Assembly (NCBI GenBank): GCA_021783275.1
Contig: JAJXUA010000008.1
Span: forward strand, 1-41,684
DNA length: 41,684 nucleotides
Direction of reading: 5' to 3'
Origin: Pseudomonadota bacterium
Lineage (GTDB): Bacteria; Pseudomonadota; Gammaproteobacteria; Burkholderiales; Thiobacillaceae
In this document: positions 1 to 9,441 of the stretch, one piece after another
Layout: every line of letters starts with the position of its first letter
Numbering within the stretch: the stretch's first letter is position 1
Position numbers and translations under genes: made by a program
The notes under the pieces: generated by a model
What the model was told of the DNA's origin: nothing
The model's input: the letters and a program-made list of their open reading frames with translations, nothing else
The model's database searches: none

Positions 1-901
1 TGACACCCTGTCCCGCCAGCGGATGCACGCCATGCGCGGCATCGCCTACCAACACCACGCCCGCCGCCACAGTCGAATGCGCACGCAACAATTGCAGGGG
101 AAAGGCTTTGGGCGCGGCCAGCACACGCAAGCGACCGAGCGCGTCATGTCCGGCAGTCTGTACCGTCTGCGACAACGCGTCGGCATCCAGCGCCAGCAAT
201 TCGGCCGCGCGCGATGAGGCCATTGACCAGACCATCGACACGCGAGTTCCTGGCAGCGGCAGCCAGGCCAGAACTTCGCCAGCAAAAAACCACTGGTACG
301 CCGTCCCGCGATGCGCACGCTCGCATTCAAAATTGGCCACCACCCCGTGCTGGTCATAGGGCGTGGTGGTTGCAGTCAAGCCTGCCCAGTCACGGATGCG
401 CGAGTGTGCGCCGTCCGCGCCGATCACCAGCTGGGTCGTCAGCGTGCGTCCGTCCGCGAGCGCCAAACGCGTGTCATCGCCGTCGCGCTCCAGCGTGTGG
501 ATAGTCGCCGGGGCAATCACGTCCACACTGCCGCTGGCCGCAAGGGTGTGCCAGAGCGCGTGCTGCAGGCGACCGCTTTCCAGGATATGCGCAAGATGTG
601 ACGTCCCGCTCGCATAGGCATCGAGCCGCAGTGCGCCGCGCGTATCGCCTGCCACATCCATGCGGTACACCGGCTGCACACGTGACGGATCCAGCGCCTG
701 CCAGGCGCCGATGGCCTGAAGAAAACGCTGGCTCGCCGGGCTGATGGCATAGATGCGGGCATCCCAGTTCGCATCGGGCTGCACCGGTGGAGTCCGCTCG
801 ACCAGTGCCACCCGCAGCCCCTTGCGCCCGAGTGCAAGCGCGGTGGCCGCCCCGACCAGCCCGGCCCCGACGACAACCGCCTGATAGCGGTCGTCGCTCA
901 T
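1..901 (-). CDS. FAD-dependent ubiquinone-biosynthesis hydroxylase (UbiH/UbiI/VisC family), partial; C-terminus runs off the window
   Basis: Minus-strand reading from ATG at 901 gives MSDDRYQAVVVGAGLVGAATALALGRKGLRVALVER...LVIGADGAHSRIRDWAG...VLVGDAAHGVHPLAGQGV with no stop before the window edge. GxGxxG, GADG and GDAAH motifs. Not in the ORF track because it lacks a stop; overlaps the next gene by ATGA. Confidence 0.9.
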   Translation of the reverse strand, partial: MSDDRYQAVVVGAGLVGAATALALGRKGLRVALVERTPPVQPDANWDARIYAISPASQRFLQAIGAWQALDPSRVQPVYRMDVAGDTRGALRLDAYASGTSHLAHILESGRLQHALWHTLAASGSVDVIAPATIHTLERDGDDTRLALADGRTLTTQLVIGADGAHSRIRDWAGLTATTTPYDQHGVVANFECERAHRGTAYQWFFAGEVLAWLPLPGTRVSMVWSMASSRAAELLALDADALSQTVQTAGHDALGRLRVLAAPKAFPLQLLRAHSTVAAGVVLVGDAAHGVHPLAGQGV

Positions 902-2085
902 CCGTGCGAGCCGAACATCATGCGGCGGGCGACAAAGGTCTTGAGCGACGGCAGGGCTTCGAGCGCGAACAATCCAAGGCCACGCGCATGACGCAGCGGC
1001 GGAATATCGTTGGAAAACAGTCGCACCAGAAAATCGGTGAAGCCCAGCCCGCCGATCACATCGGCGCGACGGCCACGTGCGTAGGCAGCAAGCTGAGCGG
1101 GGCTGCCAAGCGCTTCCGGGTGGTCACCGCACAGGCTGGCCAGCTCCCAGGCATCGCGCAGGCCGATGTTGAATCCCTGCCCCGCCACCGGATGCAGCGT
1201 CTGTGCGGCGTTGCCGATGCGCACCACGCGCGCCGACGCCACGCTGTCGGTATAGGCCAGCGTGAGCGGAAAACTCTTGCGCGGGCTGGCCGAGAGAAAG
1301 CGTCCCTGTCGCCCGCCAAAGTGCTGATACAGCGCATCCAGAAAAGCGCCGTCGTCGAGCGCGGCAATGCGTTCAGCGGCAGCATTCGCCGCCGTCCACA
1401 CCAGGGCATACGATCTTTCACGCACTTTAGTGCGTGAAAGATCGTATGCCCCCGGCGGGTCGGGCAATGGCAACAGCGCGGCGGGGCCGTCCGGGGTGAA
1501 GCGTTCGTACGCCTGCTGCGCGTGCGGCAGCTCGGTGCGCACCTCACACACGATGGCCTTGTGTGCGTAATCGTGCTTCAACCGGGGCCTGGGTGCATCG
1601 GCGGCACGGCCACCGTCGGCGACGACAACCAGCGGCGCAGTCAAGCTGCCCTGCGCCGTGTGCACAGTGGCTGCGTCGGCATCCGGATCAATTCGCTCGA
1701 CCGCCACCCCGTAATCCACCTCAACCGCTGCGTCGTGCAAAGCCTGCTTCAGCGCTGCCGACAGCGTGGCGTACGACAGCACATAGCCCAGCGCCGGTAC
1801 GCCGACTTCGGCTGCCGACAGCCGCGTCACGCCGAACGCACCGCGCTGCGAGATATGAATACGGGTGATCGGGGTCACTCCATCAAGCCGCTTCCACACG
1901 CCGAGCCGATCCAGGATCAGCTGCGCGCCGTGCGACAGCGCCAGCGTGCGGCTGTCGCTGCGCGCGTCGGCAGGCAGGGCCTCGATCACGCGGGGCGGTA
2001 TCCCCTGCTGCGCCAGCGCCAGCGCGCACACCGCGCCCACCGGCCCGGCGCCCACGACCACAGGGGTGATCAGCCGCGCATCCAC
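898..2085 (-). CDS. ubiH: FAD-dependent 2-octaprenyl-phenol hydroxylase-like protein (UbiH family) carrying an in-frame palindromic insertion
   Basis: 395 aa, PVVVGAGPVGAVCALALAQQG, VVVADGGRAAD, RIGNAAQTLHPVAGQGFNIGLRDAWELA motifs. Internal segment GAYDLSRTKVRERSYALVW is encoded by a palindrome. Confidence 0.88.
   Translation of the reverse strand: MDARLITPVVVGAGPVGAVCALALAQQGIPPRVIEALPADARSDSRTLALSHGAQLILDRLGVWKRLDGVTPITRIHISQRGAFGVTRLSAAEVGVPALGYVLSYATLSAALKQALHDAAVEVDYGVAVERIDPDADAATVHTAQGSLTAPLVVVADGGRAADAPRPRLKHDYAHKAIVCEVRTELPHAQQAYERFTPDGPAALLPLPDPPGAYDLSRTKVRERSYALVWTAANAAAERIAALDDGAFLDALYQHFGGRQGRFLSASPRKSFPLTLAYTDSVASARVVRIGNAAQTLHPVAGQGFNIGLRDAWELASLCGDHPEALGSPAQLAAYARGRRADVIGGLGFTDFLVRLFSNDIPPLRHARGLGLFALEALPSLKTFVARRMMFGSHG
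1404..1451. repeat. Near-perfect 48-nt palindrome (23-bp arms, 2-nt centre) inside ubiH
   Basis: GGGCATACGATCTTTCACGCACT-TT-AGTGCGTGAAAGATCGTATGCCC; arms are exact reverse complements; length is a multiple of 3. Confidence 0.95.
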
Positions 2086-3383
2086 GTTTCAATCTCGTCC
2101 ACAGTCTTCGGCGGCGCGGTCAACACTTCACAACCGGTGGCCGTCACCGCGACGTCGTCCTCGATGCGGATGCCGATGTTGTGGAACGCCGCCGGCACGT
2201 CGTCGGCGGGGCGGATATACAGGCCCGGCTCAACCGTCAGCGTCATGCCGGGTGCGAGCGCGCGCCAGTCGCCCTGCTGCTTGTATTCGCCGGCGTCATG
2301 CACGTCGAGACCGAGCCAGTGCCCGGTGCGATGCATGTAAAAGCGGCTGAACGCGTTCGATTCGATCAGGCCGTCCACCTCGCCTTTAAGCAACCCGAGA
2401 TCGATCATGCCCTGCGTCAGCACGCGCACTGCCGCGTCGTGTGGCGCAATCCAGGTCGCACCCGGTTTCACTGCGGCAATCGCGGCGGCCTGCGCGGCGA
2501 GTACGACTTCATACGCATCCTTTTGTGCGGCGCTGAATCGGCCGTTCACCGGAAAGGTGCGGGTAATGTCCGACGCGTAGCCATCCAGCTCGCAACCCGC
2601 GTCGATCAGCAACAGATCGCCGTCACGCAGGGCATCGCGGTTGGTGACGTAATGCAGCACGCAGGCGTTGGCCCCGCCCGCGACGATGGATTGGTACGCC
2701 GGTGCCTGCGCGCCCGCCGCATAAAACGCATGGAGGATTTCGGCTTCGATTTCGTATTCGTGGCGACCCGGGCGCGTCGCGCGCATCGCGCGGCGGTGGG
2801 CCTCCGTGGCGATCTGTGCCGAGCGGCGCATCGTGTCGATTTCGCCCGCGTCCTTGTGCAGCCGCAGTTCGTCCAGCAGCGCGCGCACATCGAGCATTTC
2901 ACCGGGCGCGGTTACGCCCTGCCGCGCTTTCGCACGCACCGCGTTGAGCCAGCCCATCATGCGCGCATCCCACGCCGGATCGTGGCCCAGCGCATACGCC
3001 AGCCGCGCGCGGTTGCCCAGCAGTTCGGGCAGCCGGGCATCCAGTTCGCTCACGCTGTACGCCGCATCGAAACCGAATTCGCCTTGCGCCGCCGCCGGGC
3101 CATAGCGAAAGCCATCCCAGATTTCGCGCGTCTCATCCTTGTCGCGGCAGAACAGGATCGACTGCGGCGCAGCGCCGCCCGTCACCACCAGCACCGCCTC
3201 GGGTTCGGTAAAGCCGGTGAGATGATAAAAATAGCTGTCAAAACGATACGGGTAATGCGTATCGCGATTGCGCGCCGCCTCGGGCGCGGTAGCGATCACC
3301 GCCACGCCGTCGCCCAGCCAGTCGGCAAGGCGCGCGCGGCGCGCAGCATAACGGGAGGCTTCGGTCATCACGGCATCAGGCAT
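2070..3383 (-). CDS. pepP: Xaa-Pro aminopeptidase P (M24B family)
   Basis: ...RFDSYFYHLTGFTEPEAVL...LLIDAGCELDGYASDITRTFPVNGRF...HRTGHWLGLDVHD...TVEPGLYI...GIRIEDDV. Start placed at MPDAVM; track ORF starts at 3401. Confidence 0.93.
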   Translation of the reverse strand: MPDAVMTEASRYAARRARLADWLGDGVAVIATAPEAARNRDTHYPYRFDSYFYHLTGFTEPEAVLVVTGGAAPQSILFCRDKDETREIWDGFRYGPAAAQGEFGFDAAYSVSELDARLPELLGNRARLAYALGHDPAWDARMMGWLNAVRAKARQGVTAPGEMLDVRALLDELRLHKDAGEIDTMRRSAQIATEAHRRAMRATRPGRHEYEIEAEILHAFYAAGAQAPAYQSIVAGGANACVLHYVTNRDALRDGDLLLIDAGCELDGYASDITRTFPVNGRFSAAQKDAYEVVLAAQAAAIAAVKPGATWIAPHDAAVRVLTQGMIDLGLLKGEVDGLIESNAFSRFYMHRTGHWLGLDVHDAGEYKQQGDWRALAPGMTLTVEPGLYIRPADDVPAAFHNIGIRIEDDVAVTATGCEVLTAPPKTVDEIETWMRG

Positions 3384-4053
3384 GGTTGCGCAGGCTTTCA
3401 TCGAGGTGCTGCAAACGTTCGGGCGTTCCTACATCGACCCAGCGGCCGACGAAATGTTCGCCGCTTGCGCGATTATCCGCGATGGCGGCGCGCAGCAGTG
3501 GAGCCAGCGGGGCTTTTTCGTGTGCGGGCGTGGCTGCAAACAGCGCGCGGTGATAGACGCCGATGCCGGAAAACGTGAGACGGGGGGCATCGCCAGCAGT
3601 TAACCGCCCGGCGTCGAGCACGAAATCACCTTGGGCATTGTGCGGCGGATTATCGACCAGGACCAGATGCGCCCGGTCATGCCCCGCCGCCAACCGCGCC
3701 AGCGGTTCGGCCAGCCGCGCGAAATCGAATTCGCAATAGATATCGCCGTTCACCACCGTGAAAACGTCACTGTCGATGAGCGGCAGCGCCGTCGCAATCC
3801 CGCCCGCCGTCTCCAGCGCCGTGCCTTCGCGCGAATAGTCGATCGCGACCCCCAGCGCTGTACCCGAACCGAGCGCGTCTTCGATCTGCTGGCCCAGATG
3901 GGCGTGGTTGATCACGATGTGCGAATAGCCCGCCGCACGCAGCCGCTCGATATGCCACACGATCAGCGGTTTGTCCCCCACCTGTAACAGGGGTTTGGGC
4001 GTGTGGTCGGTGAGCGGGCGCATACGCTCACCGCGGCCGGCGGCGAGGATCAT
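3376..4053 (-). CDS. murU: N-acetylmuramate alpha-1-phosphate uridylyltransferase-like nucleotidyltransferase (MurU)
   Basis: MILAAGRGERMRPLTDHTPKPLLQVGDKPLIVWHIERL nucleotidyltransferase signature. N-terminal extension of the track ORF (to 4434) looks spurious. A TTG at 4074 is an alternative start. Confidence 0.85.
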   Translation of the reverse strand: MILAAGRGERMRPLTDHTPKPLLQVGDKPLIVWHIERLRAAGYSHIVINHAHLGQQIEDALGSGTALGVAIDYSREGTALETAGGIATALPLIDSDVFTVVNGDIYCEFDFARLAEPLARLAAGHDRAHLVLVDNPPHNAQGDFVLDAGRLTAGDAPRLTFSGIGVYHRALFAATPAHEKAPLAPLLRAAIADNRASGEHFVGRWVDVGTPERLQHLDESLRNHA

Positions 4054-4303
4054 GGCGGTTTGGGTTGTGTTCAAGGTGGAAAGCGCATTGCCATTGCCGG
4101 TGTTGAGGCTCGTTGGTCGGGGGTGGCCTGGCCAACGAACTGAAATAACCACGGGCCTGCGCCATACACTCGCTCCCCCGCATGCAACCGCAACCCAAGC
4201 ACCCTTGTCACTTTCAGGTGGGTGGCAAAACCTGGGTTGCCTTCGCCGGAATGTCTTGCGGAGTCCCGTTTCCGCAGTTTGAAGCTGCCCACATCCACTC
4301 CCC

Positions 4304-4528
4304 TCAAAGCTTGGTCGGCCAGGCAATCTGCACCTGACGATGCTGCATGACGCAGTCGCGGAGATACAGATTAATGAGGCTCTGGTAAGGCACGCCCGCA
4401 TCGGTCGCCATGCTCTTGAAATAAGCCACGACATCTTCCGAGAGACGCATGGTGACAGGCTTTTTGAGCTTGGACGCGTAGGGATTCTTGCGCGATTTCA
4501 TTTTGGAAAGATCGTATTCGGCTTTCAT
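4304..4528 (-). CDS. brnA: BrnA-type/CopG-like antitoxin
   Basis: 74 aa, KKPVTMRLSEDVVAYFKSMATDAGVPYQSLINLYLRDCV ribbon-helix-helix-like C-terminus; start overlaps stop of the upstream BrnT-like ORF. Confidence 0.82.
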   Translation of the reverse strand: MKAEYDLSKMKSRKNPYASKLKKPVTMRLSEDVVAYFKSMATDAGVPYQSLINLYLRDCVMQHRQVQIAWPTKL

Positions 4529-4812
4529 GGCATCTCGCTTCCGTAAAAAGAACGTTCACGATGGGTCGCTTTGCGGGCAGATATGATGCGGATGACGTTT
4601 CCGGCATCACGTTCACAGTGACAGACAAGCAGCAGCTTTGCCTCCGTGCTCATGCCCAGCAAAAGGAAACGCGCTTCATCGTCCGAGTGAGTATCGTCAA
4701 AGAACTGGACGGCAAATTCGTCGTAGAAAACAGTCCGCGCTTCTTCGAAGGAAACGCCATGTTTTCTGAGGTTCGACGCCGCCTTCGCAGGATCCCACTC
4801 AAAATTAATCAT
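4525..4812 (-). CDS. brnT: BrnT family toxin
   Basis: 95 aa MINFEWDPAKAASNLRKHGVSFEEARTVF...RIISARKATHRERSFY, characteristic BrnT/DUF497 pattern. Confidence 0.9.
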   Translation of the reverse strand: MINFEWDPAKAASNLRKHGVSFEEARTVFYDEFAVQFFDDTHSDDEARFLLLGMSTEAKLLLVCHCERDAGNVIRIISARKATHRERSFYGSEMP

Positions 4813-4828
4813 ACATACAGTGTATGTA
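4812..4828. promoter_or_regulatory. Palindrome just upstream of brnT, candidate autoregulatory operator
   Basis: TACATACA-G-TGTATGTA, 8-bp perfect arms touching the brnT start codon. Confidence 0.5.
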
Positions 4829-4861
4829 ACCGATGCCCGGAGTCAAGCAGGTGCGCGTCGC

Positions 4862-5914
4862 TTAGAACGTATACCCCACCTTCACTTCCCGATGCTCCAG
4901 CCCATCGAGTAAAACCAGCAGCGGCTTCAGCTCAACATACCGCTCGCACACACGGCGCAGGTAATGCATCACCAAAGGCATGTCTTTCAAATACCCGTCC
5001 TTGCCGTCGCGGTGATATAGCCGCGCGAATATCCCCAGCACCTTGATATGCCGCTGTGCGCCCATCCACTCGAAGTCGCGCCAGAAATCGCCGAAATCTT
5101 CGCGCACGGGCAGGCCGGCGGCACGTGCTTTTTCCCAATAGCGGATGACCCAGTCGAGCTGCTGTTCTTCGTCCCACTGGATGTAGGCATCACGGTAGAT
5201 CGAGGCGAGGTCGTAGGTGATGGGGCCGTAGACGGCGTCCTGAAAATCGAGGATGCCGGGATTGGGCTCGCTAACCATGAGGTTGCGCGAATGCCAGTCG
5301 CGATGCACATACACCTGCGGCTGGGCGAGGGTGTTGGCGAGGATGCGTTCGAAGACGGTATTGAGGGTGGCCGTCTGCGCGTCGCTCAGAACCGTGCCCA
5401 GGTGTTTGCCGACATACCATTCGGGGAACAGCATCAGTTCACGGCTGAGCAGAGCGCGGTCGTATTCGGGCAGCACGCCGGGGCGGCTGGCCTGCTGGAT
5501 GCGGATCAGCGCATCGTTCGACGCGAGATACAGATCGCGGGCAACACCCGGATCGGCAGCCGCGTTCAGCGCCGCCAGATAGGTGATGTCACCCAGGTCG
5601 GTGAGCAGGAGGAAACCCTGCGCCAGATCTTGCGCCAGCACCTGCGGCACATGCACCCCGGCGTCGCCAAGCAGCTGGGCGACGGCAATGAAGGGGCGGC
5701 AATCCTCGTGCGCCGTGGGGGCGTCCATCACGATATAATTCCGGCCTTTGGCGCTGCCCTGCAAAGGACTGACCCGAAAATAACGGCGAAAGCTGGCGTC
5801 AGCCGAAGCTGGGGCGATGTCGAGTGCATCCACCCCCAGCGCTCGGGCAGCCCAGTCCTGTATTGCCTGTAAACGTTCCACTGCCATGCTGCCCCGAATT
5901 AAAAGCGTGTTCAC
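4862..5914 (-). CDS. amgK: N-acetylmuramate/N-acetylglucosamine kinase AmgK-like (aminoglycoside phosphotransferase fold)
   Basis: 350 aa; SFRRYFRV...YIVMDAP...LLTDLGDITYL...YVHRDWHSRNLMV...GILDFQDAVYGPITYDLASIYRDAY kinase motifs. Start may be at the internal MAVERLQ. Confidence 0.88.
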   Translation of the reverse strand: MNTLLIRGSMAVERLQAIQDWAARALGVDALDIAPASADASFRRYFRVSPLQGSAKGRNYIVMDAPTAHEDCRPFIAVAQLLGDAGVHVPQVLAQDLAQGFLLLTDLGDITYLAALNAAADPGVARDLYLASNDALIRIQQASRPGVLPEYDRALLSRELMLFPEWYVGKHLGTVLSDAQTATLNTVFERILANTLAQPQVYVHRDWHSRNLMVSEPNPGILDFQDAVYGPITYDLASIYRDAYIQWDEEQQLDWVIRYWEKARAAGLPVREDFGDFWRDFEWMGAQRHIKVLGIFARLYHRDGKDGYLKDMPLVMHYLRRVCERYVELKPLLVLLDGLEHREVKVGYTF

Positions 5915-5923
5915 ACTGGTTCA

Positions 5924-8146
5924 TTGATTAACCCGTTGCGGATTTTACATCGCTTGTCCACCCTGCCCGGCTTTGCTGTTGTTGTGCTGTTGCTGACTGC
6001 GTCCACGGCAGGCGCAGACGGGCTCGCGCTGAAAAAAGATGTCGAGCTGATCGGCTCTGATGCCGTGGGCAAGGCGAGCCCGCTGTTTCTGAGCGCAGAC
6101 CGCATCGAGTCGACAGGTCCCAACCTCATCGAAGCGACCGGCAAGGTGGAAGCGCGTCAGGGTGGGCAGGTCTTTTCGGCCAACTGGCTGCGCTTCGATA
6201 CCCGCCTCAATACCGTGGATGCGCGCGGCGAGGTGCGCTTTGAGCAGCCTGCGCTGGAAGTCCGGGGCAATACGCTCAGCATCAATCTCGACACTTATCG
6301 CGGAGAAATCACCCAGCCGGTTTACCGTCTGCCCACCCAGCAGGGCCGGGGCAAGGCCGAGCATATCGAACTGATCGACAAAACCCACTATCGCCTCGAC
6401 GACGCCACCTACACCACCTGTCCGGTTGATAACGACGACTGGTTCCTCAAGATCGACAAGCTGGACATCGACAAAACCCGCAATGTAGGCACCGCCCGCA
6501 ACGCTTCGCTGCGCTTTCTGGGCGTGCCCATCCTGTATTCGCCGTGGCTGGATTTTTCGCTCAACAACGAACGCAAGACCGGCATCCTCGCGCCGACGGT
6601 GGGCACCACGGAACGCAGCGGCCTCGACATTCTGGTGCCGTATTACTTCAATCTTTCGCCCAATTACGACGCGACGCTGTACCCGCGCCTGCTGTCGAAA
6701 CGTGGCGTGCAGCTGGGGGGCGAATTCCGCTATCTGCTGCCCAGTTTTGCGGGTGAAAACCGGCTGGAATATCTGCCCGATGACGACCAGGCGAAGCGCT
6801 CGCGCTGGAGTGCCACCCTCAAAAACCGTTACCAGATCAACGCCAGCACCCAGGCTGCCATTGATTTCAACCGGGTATCGGACGACGACTATTTCCGCGA
6901 TCTGTCGAACCTGATTTCGGTCACGTCGCAAACCCATCTCAACCGCGAAGCCTGGATCAGCACACAGCACGATCACTGGAATGCGGAACTGCGGGCGCAG
7001 AGTTTCCAGACCCTGCAGGATTCCACCGCGACCACGCCCATCGCTGAACCGTATTCGCGTCTGCCACAGGCCCGCCTGGGCATGGCGTATTCCCTGGGCT
7101 ACGGCATGGAGTTCAAGCTGGAAAGTGAGGCCACCCGGTTTGCCCACTCCACGCTGGCGGAAGGCACGCGGGTGCTGGCCTACCCCACGCTGCGGATGCC
7201 CATCGTCAATGCGCTCGGGTTCATCACCCCGCAAATTGGCTGGCACAGCAGCTATTACGCGCTGGACAACACGGCTACTGATCAACGCGTGACGCGCAAT
7301 CTGCCCATCGTCAGCCTGGATGCCGGGACCACATTTGATCGCCCTTTCCGGTTCATGGGGCGCAACTATGAACAGACTCTGGAACCGCGCGCCTATTACG
7401 TCTACGCGCCTTTTCGCGACCAGAGCCTGATCCCCGTATTTGATACCGCGCTGCTCGATTTCAGCTACGCGCAGATGTTCACCGAAAACCAGTTCATCGG
7501 CGGCGACCGCATCAACGACGCCAACCAGTTGACCGTAGCCGTCACCAGCCGTTTCAACGAAGCCGACAGCGGACTGGAGCGTTTGCAGGTCACCCTGGGT
7601 CAGCGTTATTACTTCAGTGCCCAGCAGGTAACCCTGCCCGGCGTGGCGCCGCGCACCAGCAATTCCACCGATCTGCTCGCAGCGATCAGCGGACAGATCA
7701 CGCAGGACTGGCGCATCGATACCGCCTGGCAGTTCGACACCGAAAACGGCACCACCATCCGCCAGAATCTGGGGGCGTCGTATCGGCCGTCGCCCGGACG
7801 GGCATTGAACTTTGGCTACCGCTTCATCGACCAAACCACCGAGCAGATCGATGTGTCAGCGCAGTGGCCGCTGGGTCAGCGCTGGTACGGCATGGCGCGT
7901 TACAACTATTCGTTCCAGGACGACAAGCTGGTCGAAGGGCTGGCGGGGGTTGAATACAATGGCGGCTGCTGGGCGATACGCGCCGTGTTCCAGCGCCTCG
8001 CCACCAAGGAAGACCAGTCCACCGATGCGATCTTCTTCCAGCTTGAATTGAACGGCATGGGGCGCATCGGCTCCAACCCGCTCGACGTTCTGAAACAGAG
8101 TGTTCCCGGATACAGGTCCAGCAATGAAATTCTTGAAAATCCCTGA
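5924..8146 (+). CDS. lptD: LPS-assembly protein LptD
   Basis: 740 aa with OstA-like N-terminal domain (LFLSADRIE...ATGKVEARQGGQVFSANWLRFD) and C-terminal beta-barrel repeats; followed by surA. Start codon on track is TTG. Confidence 0.95.
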   Translation: MINPLRILHRLSTLPGFAVVVLLLTASTAGADGLALKKDVELIGSDAVGKASPLFLSADRIESTGPNLIEATGKVEARQGGQVFSANWLRFDTRLNTVDARGEVRFEQPALEVRGNTLSINLDTYRGEITQPVYRLPTQQGRGKAEHIELIDKTHYRLDDATYTTCPVDNDDWFLKIDKLDIDKTRNVGTARNASLRFLGVPILYSPWLDFSLNNERKTGILAPTVGTTERSGLDILVPYYFNLSPNYDATLYPRLLSKRGVQLGGEFRYLLPSFAGENRLEYLPDDDQAKRSRWSATLKNRYQINASTQAAIDFNRVSDDDYFRDLSNLISVTSQTHLNREAWISTQHDHWNAELRAQSFQTLQDSTATTPIAEPYSRLPQARLGMAYSLGYGMEFKLESEATRFAHSTLAEGTRVLAYPTLRMPIVNALGFITPQIGWHSSYYALDNTATDQRVTRNLPIVSLDAGTTFDRPFRFMGRNYEQTLEPRAYYVYAPFRDQSLIPVFDTALLDFSYAQMFTENQFIGGDRINDANQLTVAVTSRFNEADSGLERLQVTLGQRYYFSAQQVTLPGVAPRTSNSTDLLAAISGQITQDWRIDTAWQFDTENGTTIRQNLGASYRPSPGRALNFGYRFIDQTTEQIDVSAQWPLGQRWYGMARYNYSFQDDKLVEGLAGVEYNGGCWAIRAVFQRLATKEDQSTDAIFFQLELNGMGRIGSNPLDVLKQSVPGYRSSNEILENP

Positions 8147-9437
8147 GTTGTCTTTCCTGCGCAAACCGTTTGCCGGGCTGCTGGCCCTGCTGCTCATGCT
8201 GCCCGCCCATGCTGCCCTGGTGCCACTCAACCAGATTGTCGCGGTGGTCAATGACGAAGTCATCACCCAGCAGGAGCTGTCGAAACGCTATGCCGAAGTG
8301 CTGCAAACGCTGACGCGGCAGAACATCAACCTGCCGCCCCGCAATGTGCTGGAAAAGCAGTTGCTGGAACGCATGGTCACCGAACTGGCGCTGCAGCAGC
8401 ATGCGCGTAATACCGGGGTGCGGGTCGATCCCGCCCAGGTGGAACGCGCCGTGCAGCGTCTGGCAGCGCAAAACAAGCTCGACGTGGCCGGTCTGCAGGC
8501 GGCTCTGGCGCAACAGGGACAAAGCCTGGATCTGATGCGCAACAGTATCCGCAATGAAATGCTCATCATGCGGGCACGCGAGCGCGACGTGGATAACCGC
8601 GTCTCGGTCAGCGACGCCGAGATCGAAGGCTATCTGCAAACCCAGGCGCAGCAGGGCGTGGAAACCGAATACAACTTCGGCCATATTCTGCTGACCGTGC
8701 CGGAAAACGCCGCGCCGGAACAAATCCAGGCACGCCGCGCGCGTGCCGACGATATCGTGGCCGAACTGGCCAAAGGCGGTGACTTCGGCCAGCTCTCCGC
8801 CAGCTATTCCGACGCGCCCAATGCGCTGCAGGGCGGCGTCTCGGGCTGGCGTCCCAGCGGCAAGCTGCCCGAACTCTTTGTCGAGGCTTTGAAGCCATTG
8901 ATGCCGGGCGAAGTCGCACCTGTCCTCAAAAGTCCGAACGGCTTTCACATCCTGAAACTCATCGACAAGCGCGGACTCGATGTCGCGCTCAACATCACCC
9001 AGACGCACGCACGCCACATCCTCATCAAGACCAACGAGCTCACATCGGAAGCCGACGCCCGCAATCGTCTGCTGCAACTCAAGGAACGTATCGATAACGG
9101 CGTCAAGTTCGACGATCTGGCACGGCTGCATTCAGACGACGCCAGCGCGGCCAAAGGTGGCGATCTCGGCTGGGTGAATCCCGGCGACACCGTGCCCGAT
9201 TTCGAAAAGGCCATGAATGCCCTGCAACCTGGCGAAGTCAGTGCACCGATCCAGTCGCCGTTTGGCTGGCATCTGATCCAGGTGCTGGAACGCCGCAATC
9301 AGGACGTGACCCAGGAGCGCCAGAAACTGCTGGCGCGTCAGGCGATACGCGAGCGCAAGGGCGAAGAAGCGTTCCAGGACTGGGTGCGGCAAATCCGCGA
9401 TTCGGCCTATGTCGAATTGCGCCTGAACACCCCCTGA
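8124..9437 (+). CDS. surA: Periplasmic chaperone / peptidyl-prolyl isomerase SurA
   Basis: Signal peptide, LNQIVAVVNDEVITQQEL, two parvulin domains (YNFGHILLTVP..., ARHILIKTNE...). Confidence 0.96.
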   Translation: MKFLKIPELSFLRKPFAGLLALLLMLPAHAALVPLNQIVAVVNDEVITQQELSKRYAEVLQTLTRQNINLPPRNVLEKQLLERMVTELALQQHARNTGVRVDPAQVERAVQRLAAQNKLDVAGLQAALAQQGQSLDLMRNSIRNEMLIMRARERDVDNRVSVSDAEIEGYLQTQAQQGVETEYNFGHILLTVPENAAPEQIQARRARADDIVAELAKGGDFGQLSASYSDAPNALQGGVSGWRPSGKLPELFVEALKPLMPGEVAPVLKSPNGFHILKLIDKRGLDVALNITQTHARHILIKTNELTSEADARNRLLQLKERIDNGVKFDDLARLHSDDASAAKGGDLGWVNPGDTVPDFEKAMNALQPGEVSAPIQSPFGWHLIQVLERRNQDVTQERQKLLARQAIRERKGEEAFQDWVRQIRDSAYVELRLNTP

Positions 9438-9441
9438 GTCC

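Noticed and set aside
2181-3578. 465-aa plus-strand ORF antisense to pepP/murU
   Set aside because: Same GC-bias artefact; the sense genes are well supported.
5945-7834. 629-aa minus-strand ORF antisense to lptD
   Set aside because: Shadow ORF in GC-rich DNA; sense frame is a clear LptD and the antisense translation has no recognisable motif.
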